This document shows, piece after piece, positions 16,268 through 25,141 of a stretch of DNA of 39,285 bases. The DNA comes from an uncultured Eubacteriales bacterium (GTDB taxonomy: Bacteria; Bacillota; Clostridia; Peptostreptococcales; Anaerovoracaceae): assembly GCA_900320285.1 (NCBI GenBank), contig ONRQ01000010.1:1-39285 (forward strand). The letters are read 5' to 3'. A program made the position numbers and the translations under genes. The stretch's first letter is position 1. Every line of letters starts with the position of its first letter. The notes beneath the pieces were generated by a model that was not told the DNA's origin, searched no databases, and saw only the letters and a program-made list of their open reading frames with translations.

Positions 16268-18607
16268 ATGTCCAACAAATACATAGGACAGGCGGTGACC
16301 AGGCATGACGCTCATGATAAGGCGATGGGACGCATCAAATATACTGACGACATGTGCCCAAGCGGCGCACTCGTCATCAGGGTGCTCCATTCCACAGTAG
16401 CCAACGGCATCGTCAAATCCATAGACACGAGCGAGGCCGAGAAGATACCCGGCGTAGTCCGCATCTTCACATGCTTCGACCTGAAAGAAAAGCACTATTT
16501 CCCTACAGCAGGCCACCCGTGGTCAACAGATCCGCACCATCAGGATATTGCGGACCGTCTCATCATGACGGAGCATCCGCTGTTCTACGGTGACGATATC
16601 GGAGCTGTCGTTGCAGAGGACGAGGTTGCCGCTTCACAGGCCCTGAGCATACTCGAAAAGAGTGTCGTTTATGAGGAACTTCCATTCGTTCTCGACGCGC
16701 AGGAAGCCATGGAGGAGGGAGCACCTCTGCTTCACGAGAAATTCCCTAACAACGTTCTCGCTCACACCGAGATTCACATGGGAAGCGTAGAGGAAGCTAT
16801 CAAGGAACCGGGACTTACAAAGTGCGAGGGCTGGTATGAGACACAGCCTGTTCAGCACTGCCACATAGAGAACTTCATCTGCTATGCCTACGGTGAGGGC
16901 GACAGGACCGTAGTGGTAAGCTCAACTCAGATCCCTCACATAGCAAGGCGTGTCATAGGACAGGCTACCGGAATGGACTGGGGCAAGTTCAGAGTCATCA
17001 AGCCTTATGTAGGAGGAGGATTCGGAAACAAGCAGGACGTGCTCTATGAGCCACTGTGCGCGTGGATAAGCATACAGCTCGGCGGACGTCTGGTGAAGCT
17101 CGACGTTCCGCGCGAGGAGACTTTCATCTGCAACCGTATCAGGCACGCGATCAGATACCATATCACATCGTGGATGAGACCTGACGGAAGCTTTGCGGCA
17201 CGCACATTCAAGGCATGGTGCAACAACGGAGCGTACAGCTCACACGGCCATGCGATCGCGGCAAAGGGTCTCAACGCCTTCCCGCAGCTCTACCCATGCG
17301 ACAACATAGACGGAGAGACCTGGACGGTCTACACAAACCGCTCTGTTGCCGGAGCGATGAGAGGCTACGGAATGCCTCAGGCCAGTTACGCGTTCGAATG
17401 CCACGCAGAGGACTGCGCCAGGGCGATGGGAATGGATCCGCTTGAGTTCCGCCGTAAGAACCTGATGCCGGTGGGTTACTATCACGCGTTCTCACAGAAC
17501 GAGCTTTATTCTGATACATTCAATCAGTGCTTCGACAAGGGCGCTGAGATCATCGGCTACTACGATAAGGTCAAAAAATACGCGAAACAGACCGGAGATA
17601 TAAGACGCGGCATCGCGGTATCCACATTCTGGTACAACACAGCCGTATATCCAATCGCGCTTGAGACTTCATCCTGCCGCATAGTCATGAACCAGGACGG
17701 CTCGGTACAGTTCCAGCTTGGCGAGACCGAGATAGGTCAGGGTGCAGACACAGCGGCCGCTCAGATGATCGCAGATACCCTGGGCATACCATTCAGCATG
17801 GTGCATCCGGTATCGTGCCAGGACACCGACATCACACCGTTCGGCACAGGTGTATACGCTTCAAGAGGCACATACACGCTCGGCTTCTCAGTAAGGCAGA
17901 CGGCACTGCTCCTCAAGGAGAAGGTGCTGGAGGCCGCGCATCAGTTCACGCGTATGCCGGTCTATAACCTCGACCTGGTCGACGGAAAGATCATCAGGAC
18001 GACAGACGGACGCGAACTCATGACGATAGGCGAACTTGCGCTTTCAAAGCTCTACACCACTGACGGTTCGCAGCACCTTACAGCCGAGTCGACATATCAG
18101 ATCAAGTCGAATGCGTACTCGTTCGGCTGCTGCTTCGCGGAGGTAGAAGTAGACATACCGATGTGCCGCGTAAGGCTGCTCAACATAGTGAACGTGCATG
18201 ACTGCGGACAGGTCATCAACCCTCTGCTCGCAGCAGGTCAGGTGCACGGAGGCCAGAGCATGGGTATAGGCTATGCTCTTTCAGAGAAACTCATGTGGGA
18301 TGCCAAGACGGGCAGACCGCTGAACAACAACCTGCTCGACTATAAGATGTCTTCATTCATGGATCACCCTAGACTGGTCGCTGATTTCGTAGAGAACTAC
18401 GAACCTACCAGTGCATACGGAACCAAGGGACTCGGCGAGCCTCCTGCGTGCCCGGTCGCTCCGGCTATCAGGAACGCGATAGGACAGGCAACCGGCCTGT
18501 ATATCAACGAGCTTCCGCTGTCGCCGCATACGCTCTTCCGCGAGTTCTCAGATGCGGGACTTATAAACGATCCATGGAGAAAAGAAGAGGGAAAGGAGGG
18601 CAAGTAG
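16268..18607 (+). CDS. xdhA: Xanthine dehydrogenase molybdenum-binding subunit
   Basis: A 779-residue large subunit of a three-subunit xanthine dehydrogenase that hydroxylates hypoxanthine and xanthine. The N-terminal aldehyde oxidase/xanthine dehydrogenase a/b hammerhead domain (about 20-135) is followed by the molybdopterin domains. Visible motifs are GGGFGNKQD near 248, GAMRGYGMPQ near 361 (the Arg of the substrate loop is kept), GQGADTAAAQ near 494, and KGLGEPPA near 719 with the catalytic Glu. It has no iron-sulfur domain; that role is filled by xdhC downstream. A strong AAAGGAGG precedes the start. xdhB begins two bases after the stop. Confidence 0.93.
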   Translation: MSNKYIGQAVTRHDAHDKAMGRIKYTDDMCPSGALVIRVLHSTVANGIVKSIDTSEAEKIPGVVRIFTCFDLKEKHYFPTAGHPWSTDPHHQDIADRLIMTEHPLFYGDDIGAVVAEDEVAASQALSILEKSVVYEELPFVLDAQEAMEEGAPLLHEKFPNNVLAHTEIHMGSVEEAIKEPGLTKCEGWYETQPVQHCHIENFICYAYGEGDRTVVVSSTQIPHIARRVIGQATGMDWGKFRVIKPYVGGGFGNKQDVLYEPLCAWISIQLGGRLVKLDVPREETFICNRIRHAIRYHITSWMRPDGSFAARTFKAWCNNGAYSSHGHAIAAKGLNAFPQLYPCDNIDGETWTVYTNRSVAGAMRGYGMPQASYAFECHAEDCARAMGMDPLEFRRKNLMPVGYYHAFSQNELYSDTFNQCFDKGAEIIGYYDKVKKYAKQTGDIRRGIAVSTFWYNTAVYPIALETSSCRIVMNQDGSVQFQLGETEIGQGADTAAAQMIADTLGIPFSMVHPVSCQDTDITPFGTGVYASRGTYTLGFSVRQTALLLKEKVLEAAHQFTRMPVYNLDLVDGKIIRTTDGRELMTIGELALSKLYTTDGSQHLTAESTYQIKSNAYSFGCCFAEVEVDIPMCRVRLLNIVNVHDCGQVINPLLAAGQVHGGQSMGIGYALSEKLMWDAKTGRPLNNNLLDYKMSSFMDHPRLVADFVENYEPTSAYGTKGLGEPPACPVAPAIRNAIGQATGLYINELPLSPHTLFREFSDAGLINDPWRKEEGKEGK

Positions 18608-18608
18608 C

Positions 18609-19496
18609 ATGTATGACATAAAAGCACTGTATGAAGCTGAAAGTGTACAGGATGCCGTCAGACTGCTGCAGGAACATCCTGAAGCGCAGATACTGGCGGG
18701 CGGCTCCGATGTGCTCGTGCAGATACGTGAAGGCCGCAGAGCAGGATGTGAATTCGTCAGCATCTACATGCTCGATGAGCTCAGAGGCGTATCGATTGAT
18801 GAAGAGGAGAACATCCGCATCGGCTCGCTCACAAGCTTCTCACACATAACGAACGACCCGATCATTCAGAAATATATAAACGTACTCGGTGAGGCTGTAG
18901 ACATGGTAGGAGGTCCGCAGATCAGGGCGATCGGAACCATCGGAGGCAACACCTGCAACGGAGTTACTTCGGCGGATTCCGCATCAACGCTGACAGCCTG
19001 GGAGGCGATCATTGAACTGACAGGTCCTGACGGCGTAAGGCGCGTGCCTATCAAGGATTTCTACATCAAGGCAAAAGTCGTTGATATAAAGCCGGGCGAG
19101 ATCCAGACGGCGATACTGATCCCGAAGGAATCCTATGACAGATGCTACGGACACTACATCAAGTATTCAATGAGAAATGCGCTTGATATCGCTACCACGG
19201 GCTGCTCTGTAAACGTAAGACTGAGCGAGGATAAAAAGACCTTTGAGAGGGTCCGCATCGGCTACGGTGTAGCATCGCCTATACCGGTACGTGCTCCGAG
19301 TGCAGAGGCGTTCATTAACGGAAAAGAGATAACAGACGAAAACATAAAGACATTCGCACTGACCGTGCTCGAGGACATCAATCCGCGTGACAGCTGGCGT
19401 GCCGGCAAGGCTCTGCGTCAGCACATTTCGGTAGTCATGGCAGAGCGTGCTCTGCGTGAGTGCATAACACTGGCAGGAGGTGAGGTAAATGGCTAA
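18609..19496 (+). CDS. xdhB: Xanthine dehydrogenase FAD-binding subunit
   Basis: A 295-residue FAD subunit that passes electrons from the iron-sulfur subunit to NAD. The FAD_binding_5 domain shows QILAGGSDVLVQIREG at about 28-43 and RAIGTIGGNTCNGVTSAD near 110-127, and a CO_deh_flav_C domain covers about 185-290. It lies between xdhA (1-base gap) and xdhC (8-base overlap), the same order as in E. coli xdhABC, so the three form one enzyme. Confidence 0.93.
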   Translation: MYDIKALYEAESVQDAVRLLQEHPEAQILAGGSDVLVQIREGRRAGCEFVSIYMLDELRGVSIDEEENIRIGSLTSFSHITNDPIIQKYINVLGEAVDMVGGPQIRAIGTIGGNTCNGVTSADSASTLTAWEAIIELTGPDGVRRVPIKDFYIKAKVVDIKPGEIQTAILIPKESYDRCYGHYIKYSMRNALDIATTGCSVNVRLSEDKKTFERVRIGYGVASPIPVRAPSAEAFINGKEITDENIKTFALTVLEDINPRDSWRAGKALRQHISVVMAERALRECITLAGGEVNG

Positions 19497-20040
19497 ACAG
19501 TATAAAGTGGTCCACTGCACAGTCAACGGCAAGGAGATAGAGCAGATCGTTGATGTGCGTTCGTCGCTCACAGACATGCTGCGCAATGATCTTCACCTTA
19601 CATCGGTCAAGAAGGGCTGCGAAGTAGGTGAGTGCGGCGCCTGCACCGTTATCATCAACGGTGAGGGCTTCAACTCATGCATATATCTCGCGGTATGGGC
19701 AGAAGGCAAGGAGATCTGGACACTCGAGGGCCTTACAGGTCCTGGCGGAGAACTTTCGGATATCCAGCAGGCCTTCGTCGATGAAGGAGCCATACAGTGC
19801 GGATTCTGCACACCTGGCTTTATCATGACCAGCTGGGAGATAGTCAACTCAGGAAGGGAATATACAGATGACGAGCTCAGGAAGGCTCTCTCGGGACATC
19901 TGTGCAGATGCACCGGATACGAGAACATCTTCCGTGCCGTCAAGAAGACCATGCTGAGGCATCTCGGCAAATACGAAGAGGCTGAGCTGGTCAATTCGCA
20001 GGGCATCACGGAATATCCTGAACCGATGCCTTTCAAATAG
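19489..20040 (+). CDS. xdhC: Xanthine dehydrogenase 2Fe-2S subunit
   Basis: A 183-residue two-cluster iron-sulfur subunit. The plant-type cluster uses Cys44, 49, 52 and 64 (GCEVGECGACT), and the second cluster uses Cys104, 107, 139 and 141 (QCGFC and LCRCTGY). All eight ligands are present, so it is the intact electron conduit. It overlaps xdhB by 8 bases. It could also serve the following YgfM/XdhD pair, because XdhD has lost its own cluster ligands. The C-terminal tail (residues 150-183) extends past the domain. Confidence 0.94.
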   Translation: MAKQYKVVHCTVNGKEIEQIVDVRSSLTDMLRNDLHLTSVKKGCEVGECGACTVIINGEGFNSCIYLAVWAEGKEIWTLEGLTGPGGELSDIQQAFVDEGAIQCGFCTPGFIMTSWEIVNSGREYTDDELRKALSGHLCRCTGYENIFRAVKKTMLRHLGKYEEAELVNSQGITEYPEPMPFK

Positions 20041-20067
20041 GGTACAGGAACATAAAGGAGATTTATC

Positions 20068-20871
20068 ATGGCAACTCAACTGTTAATGGCAAAAAGCCCT
20101 GAAGAGGCTATCGGTGCAAAGAATGCGTCGGCAGTCTTCATTGCGGGCGGGACCGAAGTCAACCGGCTGGGTTCTGATGCCGCGGCAGCTGCAGAAACGC
20201 TGATTTCGCTTAAAAAATGCACCGGTCTTAATGACATCAAAGTCGAGGGCGACAAGGTATGCATCGGAGCGATGTGCACCTTCCAGCAGATCGTAGAGTC
20301 AGAAAAAGCGCCAGCATATCTTAAGGAAGCGGCTCTCTTCATGGCTTCACGCACGAAACGGAACATGGCGACTATAGGCGGTAACATCGCGGCACTCAGA
20401 GATGACTCGTATATGCTGCCTGTGCTCTTCGCTGTAAATGCTGAGCTTGAAGTGCTCAAGACTGACGGAACGGAAAAAATGTCTGCCTATTCATATATGG
20501 AAGCTGCGGAAGCAGGCGGAGACATGCTCATAACAGCAGTCAGCATTCCGAAAGACATCAAAGTCGTTTCAAAACGTTACGCAAATACTGCGCAGAGCCA
20601 TGCGGTTCTCACAATGGGTGCTGCAATGACTGATGAAGGCATCTCGCTGTATGGCGCAGTTAAAAACGCCGGTCTGCTGCATTTCTGCGATCTGGAAAAA
20701 GCATTCCGCGAAAACCCGGAAATAAGCGAGGACGAGATCATTGAAATGGTCAGAGTCTGCACCGGACTTGAGACCGCAGATGACATGTTCGGAAGCGATG
20801 CGTATAAACGCTATCTGATAGGTGTGACAGCTTTCGGCTTATACAGTAAGCTCGCAGGGAAGGAGGTATAG
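20068..20871 (+). CDS. ygfM: FAD-binding subunit YgfM
   Basis: A 267-residue FAD subunit of the molybdenum hydroxylase type, matching YgfM. Flavin motifs are FIAGGTEVNRLGS near residues 25-38 and MATIGGNIAALRDDS near 97-111; a CO_deh_flav_C-like region follows. It is placed directly before xdhD, two bases from it, so it most likely forms a complex with XdhD. The start has GGAGATTT before it. Its partner acceptor is unknown. Confidence 0.88.
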   Translation: MATQLLMAKSPEEAIGAKNASAVFIAGGTEVNRLGSDAAAAAETLISLKKCTGLNDIKVEGDKVCIGAMCTFQQIVESEKAPAYLKEAALFMASRTKRNMATIGGNIAALRDDSYMLPVLFAVNAELEVLKTDGTEKMSAYSYMEAAEAGGDMLITAVSIPKDIKVVSKRYANTAQSHAVLTMGAAMTDEGISLYGAVKNAGLLHFCDLEKAFRENPEISEDEIIEMVRVCTGLETADDMFGSDAYKRYLIGVTAFGLYSKLAGKEV

Positions 20872-20873
20872 AC

Positions 20874-23756
20874 ATGATCAGTTGTACCATAAACGGCAAA
20901 AAACGGTCATTCGATATCGACCCTACAAAGAGACTGCGTGAAATGCTGCTGATGAACGGCAACTTTGCAGTACGCGACAGCGATGATGCAGAGGGCTTCT
21001 GCGGAAGCGATACAGTACTGCTCAACGGCACGCCTGTATTCTCGAACCTCATCCTTGCAGGAGAGGTCGAGGGATGCAGTATCGTCACTCCTGACAGTCT
21101 CGGAGACTCAATGCACCTTTCAGTAGTGCAGCAGGCTCTCATCGATGCGGGAGTCGTACAGAGCGCGTATAACGCCCCGGCAGCGGCACTCCTGATGACA
21201 TGGCTGTTTGAGAACAATCCGATGCCTTCAAGAGAAGAAGTAAAAGACACGCTTTCCGGAATTTTCATCAGAGATGCCGGTTACGAGCATTATTACCTGG
21301 CTGCCGATCTGATAAAAGAAAAGATCGCCACAGGGAAATATCAATCTAAGATAGCGCCTGAGTTCAGGCCTCATCTCAAGGCGGTAGGGAAGGTAAAACC
21401 TAAGATCGATGCTCCTCAGCTCGTATCGGGCGAGAGAGCCTTTGTTGAGGACTATGTGGACGATGACACCACCTACATGGTAGTTCTCCGCTCGCCTTAC
21501 GCACAGGCCTATGTCAACAAAATAGATACATCCAAGGCAGAAGCTCTGCCGGGAGTCATAAAGATCATCACGGCATATAACTGTTCGGATGCTACATACA
21601 TGTCAGCCGGACAGGGAAACCCTGAGCCTTCGCCTCACGACAGAAAACTGCTGAATAAGAAGGTCAGACACGTTGGCGACCGTGTGGCCGCTATCGTCGC
21701 TGAGACGCTCGAAGAAGCGATAAAGGCACGTGACCTCATCGAAGTCGAATACGAGCCTCTCGAAGCCGTATTTACGGTTGAGGAGGCAATGGCAGAGGGA
21801 GCTCCTCTGGTGCATAACGGCAGAGTACAATACAACTCCGGAGCTCCGGCTGATCTTGACGAATACAACGCGAAGCTGTCGGGCGATGAGAGAGAGGGCA
21901 AGGTAGTTTACCAGTTCCCGCTCCACGGAGACATCCTACACAACGTGGCTGCTGCCAACCACGGCGGCATAGGTGATGTCGACAAAGCCTTTGCGGAGGC
22001 TGATGCAGTCGTCGAGGCTACGTACCAGACAAGTCAGATCCAGCACACACCTCTTGAGACTCACATCTGCTTCTCAAAAATAGAGAACGGAAGACTCATC
22101 ATCTATGCGAGCACGCAGGTCCCATACCATGTGCGCCGCATCGTCAGCTGGGTCACAGGTCTTTCGGAGAATAAGATACACGTAATAAAGACCAGAGTCG
22201 GAGGCGGATACGGCTCCAAGCAGGACATCCTGGTAGAGGATCTGACCGGCTACGCTTCTTTCGTGACCGGCAGACCGGTACTTTATCACAATACGCGCGA
22301 AGAGGAGTTCATCGCCAACTCCACAAGGCATCCGATGCGCGTCCATGTAAAGATGGGCGGCAAAAAGGATGGTTCCATCACCGGTATCTACATGAAAGTA
22401 GACGCCAATACCGGTCCTTACGGAAACCACGCGCTGACAGTGCCTATGAACAGCTGCTCAAAGACCCTGCCGCTGTTCAAGTGCGACAACATGAAATACG
22501 ATCTCACGATCTACTATACCAACACACCTCCGGCAGGAGCATATCAGGGATATGGAACGCCTAAGGGTACATACGGCCTCATGATGGCGATGTGCGAACT
22601 TGCAGACAAGCTGGGCGTCGACTACAAGGAAATGGTGCTCAAAAACCATGTCGAAGAAGGCTACATGCTCGAGATCCTCAAGGGACTTGGCGAAGGCCGT
22701 GAAGGAAATGTAGTACCTGTCGGATCATGCGGACTCAGAGAGGCAGTTGAAAAGGGCTGCGACATGATCGAGTGGGGCAAGCATGTAGAAAGCGATGATC
22801 CTGACTGGAAGATCGGTAAAGGCTTTGCGATGATAATGCAGGGCTCGGGACTCCCGGGACTTGACCATGCGAATGCAATAGCCAAGCTCGAGATGGACGG
22901 ATCGATAATCGTGCTCTCAGGAGCTGCAGATATCGGAACCGGCCTTGACACTATTATTGCAAAGGTAGCGAGCGATATTCTCTGCGTACCAATGGAGAGG
23001 ATAACCGTACTTTCAGGAGATACTGACTCCGGAGCCTTTGATACAGGCTCGTACGCATCATCAGGAACATTCTTCAGCGGCAATGCAGCAGTTGTTGCAT
23101 CCACTAACCTGAAGGAAAAGATACTCGATGAGGCTGCATATCAGCTCGGAGAAGACAAGGATGACATCGAAGTCGACTGGCCGGGAGTTGCAAGATCGAA
23201 GAAGACCGGTAAAGAGTTATCGTATTACGAGATCATCCACACCGCTACTTCGGGAACAGGCCGCGGACATCTGATCGCTCCTGGAAGCTTCACTACAGCG
23301 GCATCATCCGTACCTTACGGAGCGCATTTCGCACAGGTTGCCGTAAACGTGAAGACCGGTGAAATCAAGGTTCAGAAGTTCTACGCCATTCAGGATGCAG
23401 GTACACCTATCAACCCTGAAGCTGCGCTCTGCCAGATGTACGGCGCGGCACTCAAGTCAATAGGACACAGCCTGTATGAGGACATGATACTCGATAAAGA
23501 CGGACGCTGCGTGAACGCCACAATGACTGATTACGGAGTTCCTATGATCTCCGAGCAGCCGGATGACTTCAAGGCGGTGCTCATAGACGTGGATGATCCG
23601 GACGGTCCGTTCGGAGCTAAATCCATATCGGAGATCGCTTGCAACGGCGCGGCTCCTGCCATAGGCAATGCTATCCATGACGCCTGCGGAGTCTGGGTGC
23701 GCAGCTGGCCTATGACACCTGAAAAGATACTTAGAGAACTTGGAAAGATAAAGTAA
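20874..23756 (+). CDS. xdhD: Molybdenum hydroxylase XdhD with degenerate iron-sulfur domain
   Basis: A 960-residue protein: a 2Fe-2S-like domain (1-155) fused to the molybdenum-binding domains. In the N-terminal domain almost all cluster ligands are replaced: the CGFC site reads SAYN and the CRCTGY site reads IRDAGY; only Cys43 aligns with a ligand. The molybdenum part has GGGYGSKQD near 442, GAYQGYGTP near 554 (Gln where XdhA has Arg) and GAKSISEI near 912 with the catalytic Glu. As I recall, E. coli XdhD has the same losses, so this is a family trait, not a local defect. It probably acts on a purine different from that of XdhA, with YgfM and a borrowed cluster subunit. Confidence 0.9.
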   Translation: MISCTINGKKRSFDIDPTKRLREMLLMNGNFAVRDSDDAEGFCGSDTVLLNGTPVFSNLILAGEVEGCSIVTPDSLGDSMHLSVVQQALIDAGVVQSAYNAPAAALLMTWLFENNPMPSREEVKDTLSGIFIRDAGYEHYYLAADLIKEKIATGKYQSKIAPEFRPHLKAVGKVKPKIDAPQLVSGERAFVEDYVDDDTTYMVVLRSPYAQAYVNKIDTSKAEALPGVIKIITAYNCSDATYMSAGQGNPEPSPHDRKLLNKKVRHVGDRVAAIVAETLEEAIKARDLIEVEYEPLEAVFTVEEAMAEGAPLVHNGRVQYNSGAPADLDEYNAKLSGDEREGKVVYQFPLHGDILHNVAAANHGGIGDVDKAFAEADAVVEATYQTSQIQHTPLETHICFSKIENGRLIIYASTQVPYHVRRIVSWVTGLSENKIHVIKTRVGGGYGSKQDILVEDLTGYASFVTGRPVLYHNTREEEFIANSTRHPMRVHVKMGGKKDGSITGIYMKVDANTGPYGNHALTVPMNSCSKTLPLFKCDNMKYDLTIYYTNTPPAGAYQGYGTPKGTYGLMMAMCELADKLGVDYKEMVLKNHVEEGYMLEILKGLGEGREGNVVPVGSCGLREAVEKGCDMIEWGKHVESDDPDWKIGKGFAMIMQGSGLPGLDHANAIAKLEMDGSIIVLSGAADIGTGLDTIIAKVASDILCVPMERITVLSGDTDSGAFDTGSYASSGTFFSGNAAVVASTNLKEKILDEAAYQLGEDKDDIEVDWPGVARSKKTGKELSYYEIIHTATSGTGRGHLIAPGSFTTAASSVPYGAHFAQVAVNVKTGEIKVQKFYAIQDAGTPINPEAALCQMYGAALKSIGHSLYEDMILDKDGRCVNATMTDYGVPMISEQPDDFKAVLIDVDDPDGPFGAKSISEIACNGAAPAIGNAIHDACGVWVRSWPMTPEKILRELGKIK

Positions 23757-23778
23757 CAACAGGAAGGGAGGATCAAAC

Positions 23779-25119
23779 ATGCTTTTAATCGGAAACGGAC
23801 AATTAATTACAAGAGATCCTGAGTTTCCTTATCTTAAGGACGGAGCCGTCGTCATAGATGGAGAGGTCATCAAGGCGGTGGGATCGTTCGCAGATATGAA
23901 GGCAGCTTATCCTGATGCGGAATTTGTAGACGCAAAGGGCGGCATCATTATGCCGGGTCTCATAAATGCTCATACGCATATTTATTCAGGACTTGCAAGA
24001 GGACTTGCGATCGCAGGAAACAACCCGACAAACTTCTTCGAAGTGCTCGACGGTACCTGGTGGAATATAGACAGACATCTGACGATCGACGGCACCAAGG
24101 CGTGCGCATATGCTACGATCCTCGATTGTATCAGAGACGGTGTAACGACGATCTTTGACCACCATGCAAGCTTCTGCGAGATTCCGGGATCGCTCTTCGC
24201 TATCAAGGATGTTGCAAAGGAACTCGGCATGAGATCCTGCCTCTGCTACGAGGTGTCTGAGAGAGACGGAGCTGAGAAGACGGCACAGAGCATCCAGGAG
24301 AATGCTGACTTCGCTAAATGGGCTATCAAGGAAGATGATGACATGATCAAGGCCATGTTCGGCGGACATGCTCTCTTCACTATTTCGGACAAGACATTCG
24401 AGAAGATGGTAGAGGCCAACGACGGTATGACAGGCTTCCACATCCACGTATCTGAGGGCATGAACGACGTTTATGACAGCCTCAGAAACTACGGATGCAA
24501 GCCTATAAACAGACTGCTCTACAACGGACTGCTCGGAGATAAGACTCTGCTCGGACACTGCATCCATGTGAGCCCGGCCGAGATGGACATCATCAAGGAG
24601 ACCGGCACAATGGTAGTCAACAACCCTGAGTCCAACATGGGTAACGCAGTAGGATGCGCACCTGTGCTCCAGATGATGGCAAAGGGCATCACAGTCGGCA
24701 TGGGTACCGACGCATACACCCACGACATGCTCGAGAGCCTCAAGGTCTTCCTGATCATCCAGAGACACAACGCAGCAATGCCTAACGTCGCATGGGGTGA
24801 GGACGTCACGATGCTCTTCGAGAACAACAGAAAGATCGCTGCCAAGTACTTCAAGAAGCCTCTGGGCATCCTGAAGGAAGGCGCTGCTGCAGACGTCATC
24901 GTAATGGATTACAAGCCGTTCACACCGTTCTCAGACGAGAACATCGACGGCCACATGATCTTCGGAATGATGGGCAAGAACTGCAGAACAACGATAATCA
25001 ACGGAAAAGTCCTGTATAAGGACAGAGAATTCGTAGATATAGATGAAGAGGCAATCAACGCCTGGACTCTCGAGCAGAGCAAGAAGCTCTGGGGAGAGCT
25101 CAATCACAGACAGTATTAG
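23779..25119 (+). CDS. ssnA: Aminohydrolase SsnA
   Basis: A 446-residue metal-dependent hydrolase of the amidohydrolase superfamily (guanine deaminase/ATZ-TRZ branch), matching SsnA of purine clusters. Metal motifs are NAHTHIYSGLARG (His65, His67), FHIHVSEG near 220, LGHCIHVS near 257 and GMGTDAYTHD near 310. In gut anaerobes ssnA is part of the cluster needed for anaerobic uric acid degradation; the exact reaction is, to my knowledge, not firmly set, and purine ring hydrolysis or deamination are candidates. The start is preceded by GGAAGGGAGG. Confidence 0.9.
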   Translation: MLLIGNGQLITRDPEFPYLKDGAVVIDGEVIKAVGSFADMKAAYPDAEFVDAKGGIIMPGLINAHTHIYSGLARGLAIAGNNPTNFFEVLDGTWWNIDRHLTIDGTKACAYATILDCIRDGVTTIFDHHASFCEIPGSLFAIKDVAKELGMRSCLCYEVSERDGAEKTAQSIQENADFAKWAIKEDDDMIKAMFGGHALFTISDKTFEKMVEANDGMTGFHIHVSEGMNDVYDSLRNYGCKPINRLLYNGLLGDKTLLGHCIHVSPAEMDIIKETGTMVVNNPESNMGNAVGCAPVLQMMAKGITVGMGTDAYTHDMLESLKVFLIIQRHNAAMPNVAWGEDVTMLFENNRKIAAKYFKKPLGILKEGAAADVIVMDYKPFTPFSDENIDGHMIFGMMGKNCRTTIINGKVLYKDREFVDIDEEAINAWTLEQSKKLWGELNHRQY

Positions 25120-25141
25120 AAATTGTTGAGGAGGGACGATT

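Noticed and set aside
19489-20040. Calling this xdhC gene a maturation factor
   Set aside because: The name is shared, but this protein has the eight Cys of a 2Fe-2S subunit; the maturation factor is the gene at 11409.
23986-24768. 260-codon minus-strand frame under ssnA
   Set aside because: SsnA on the plus strand is unambiguous; the opposite frame has no recognisable motif or start signal.
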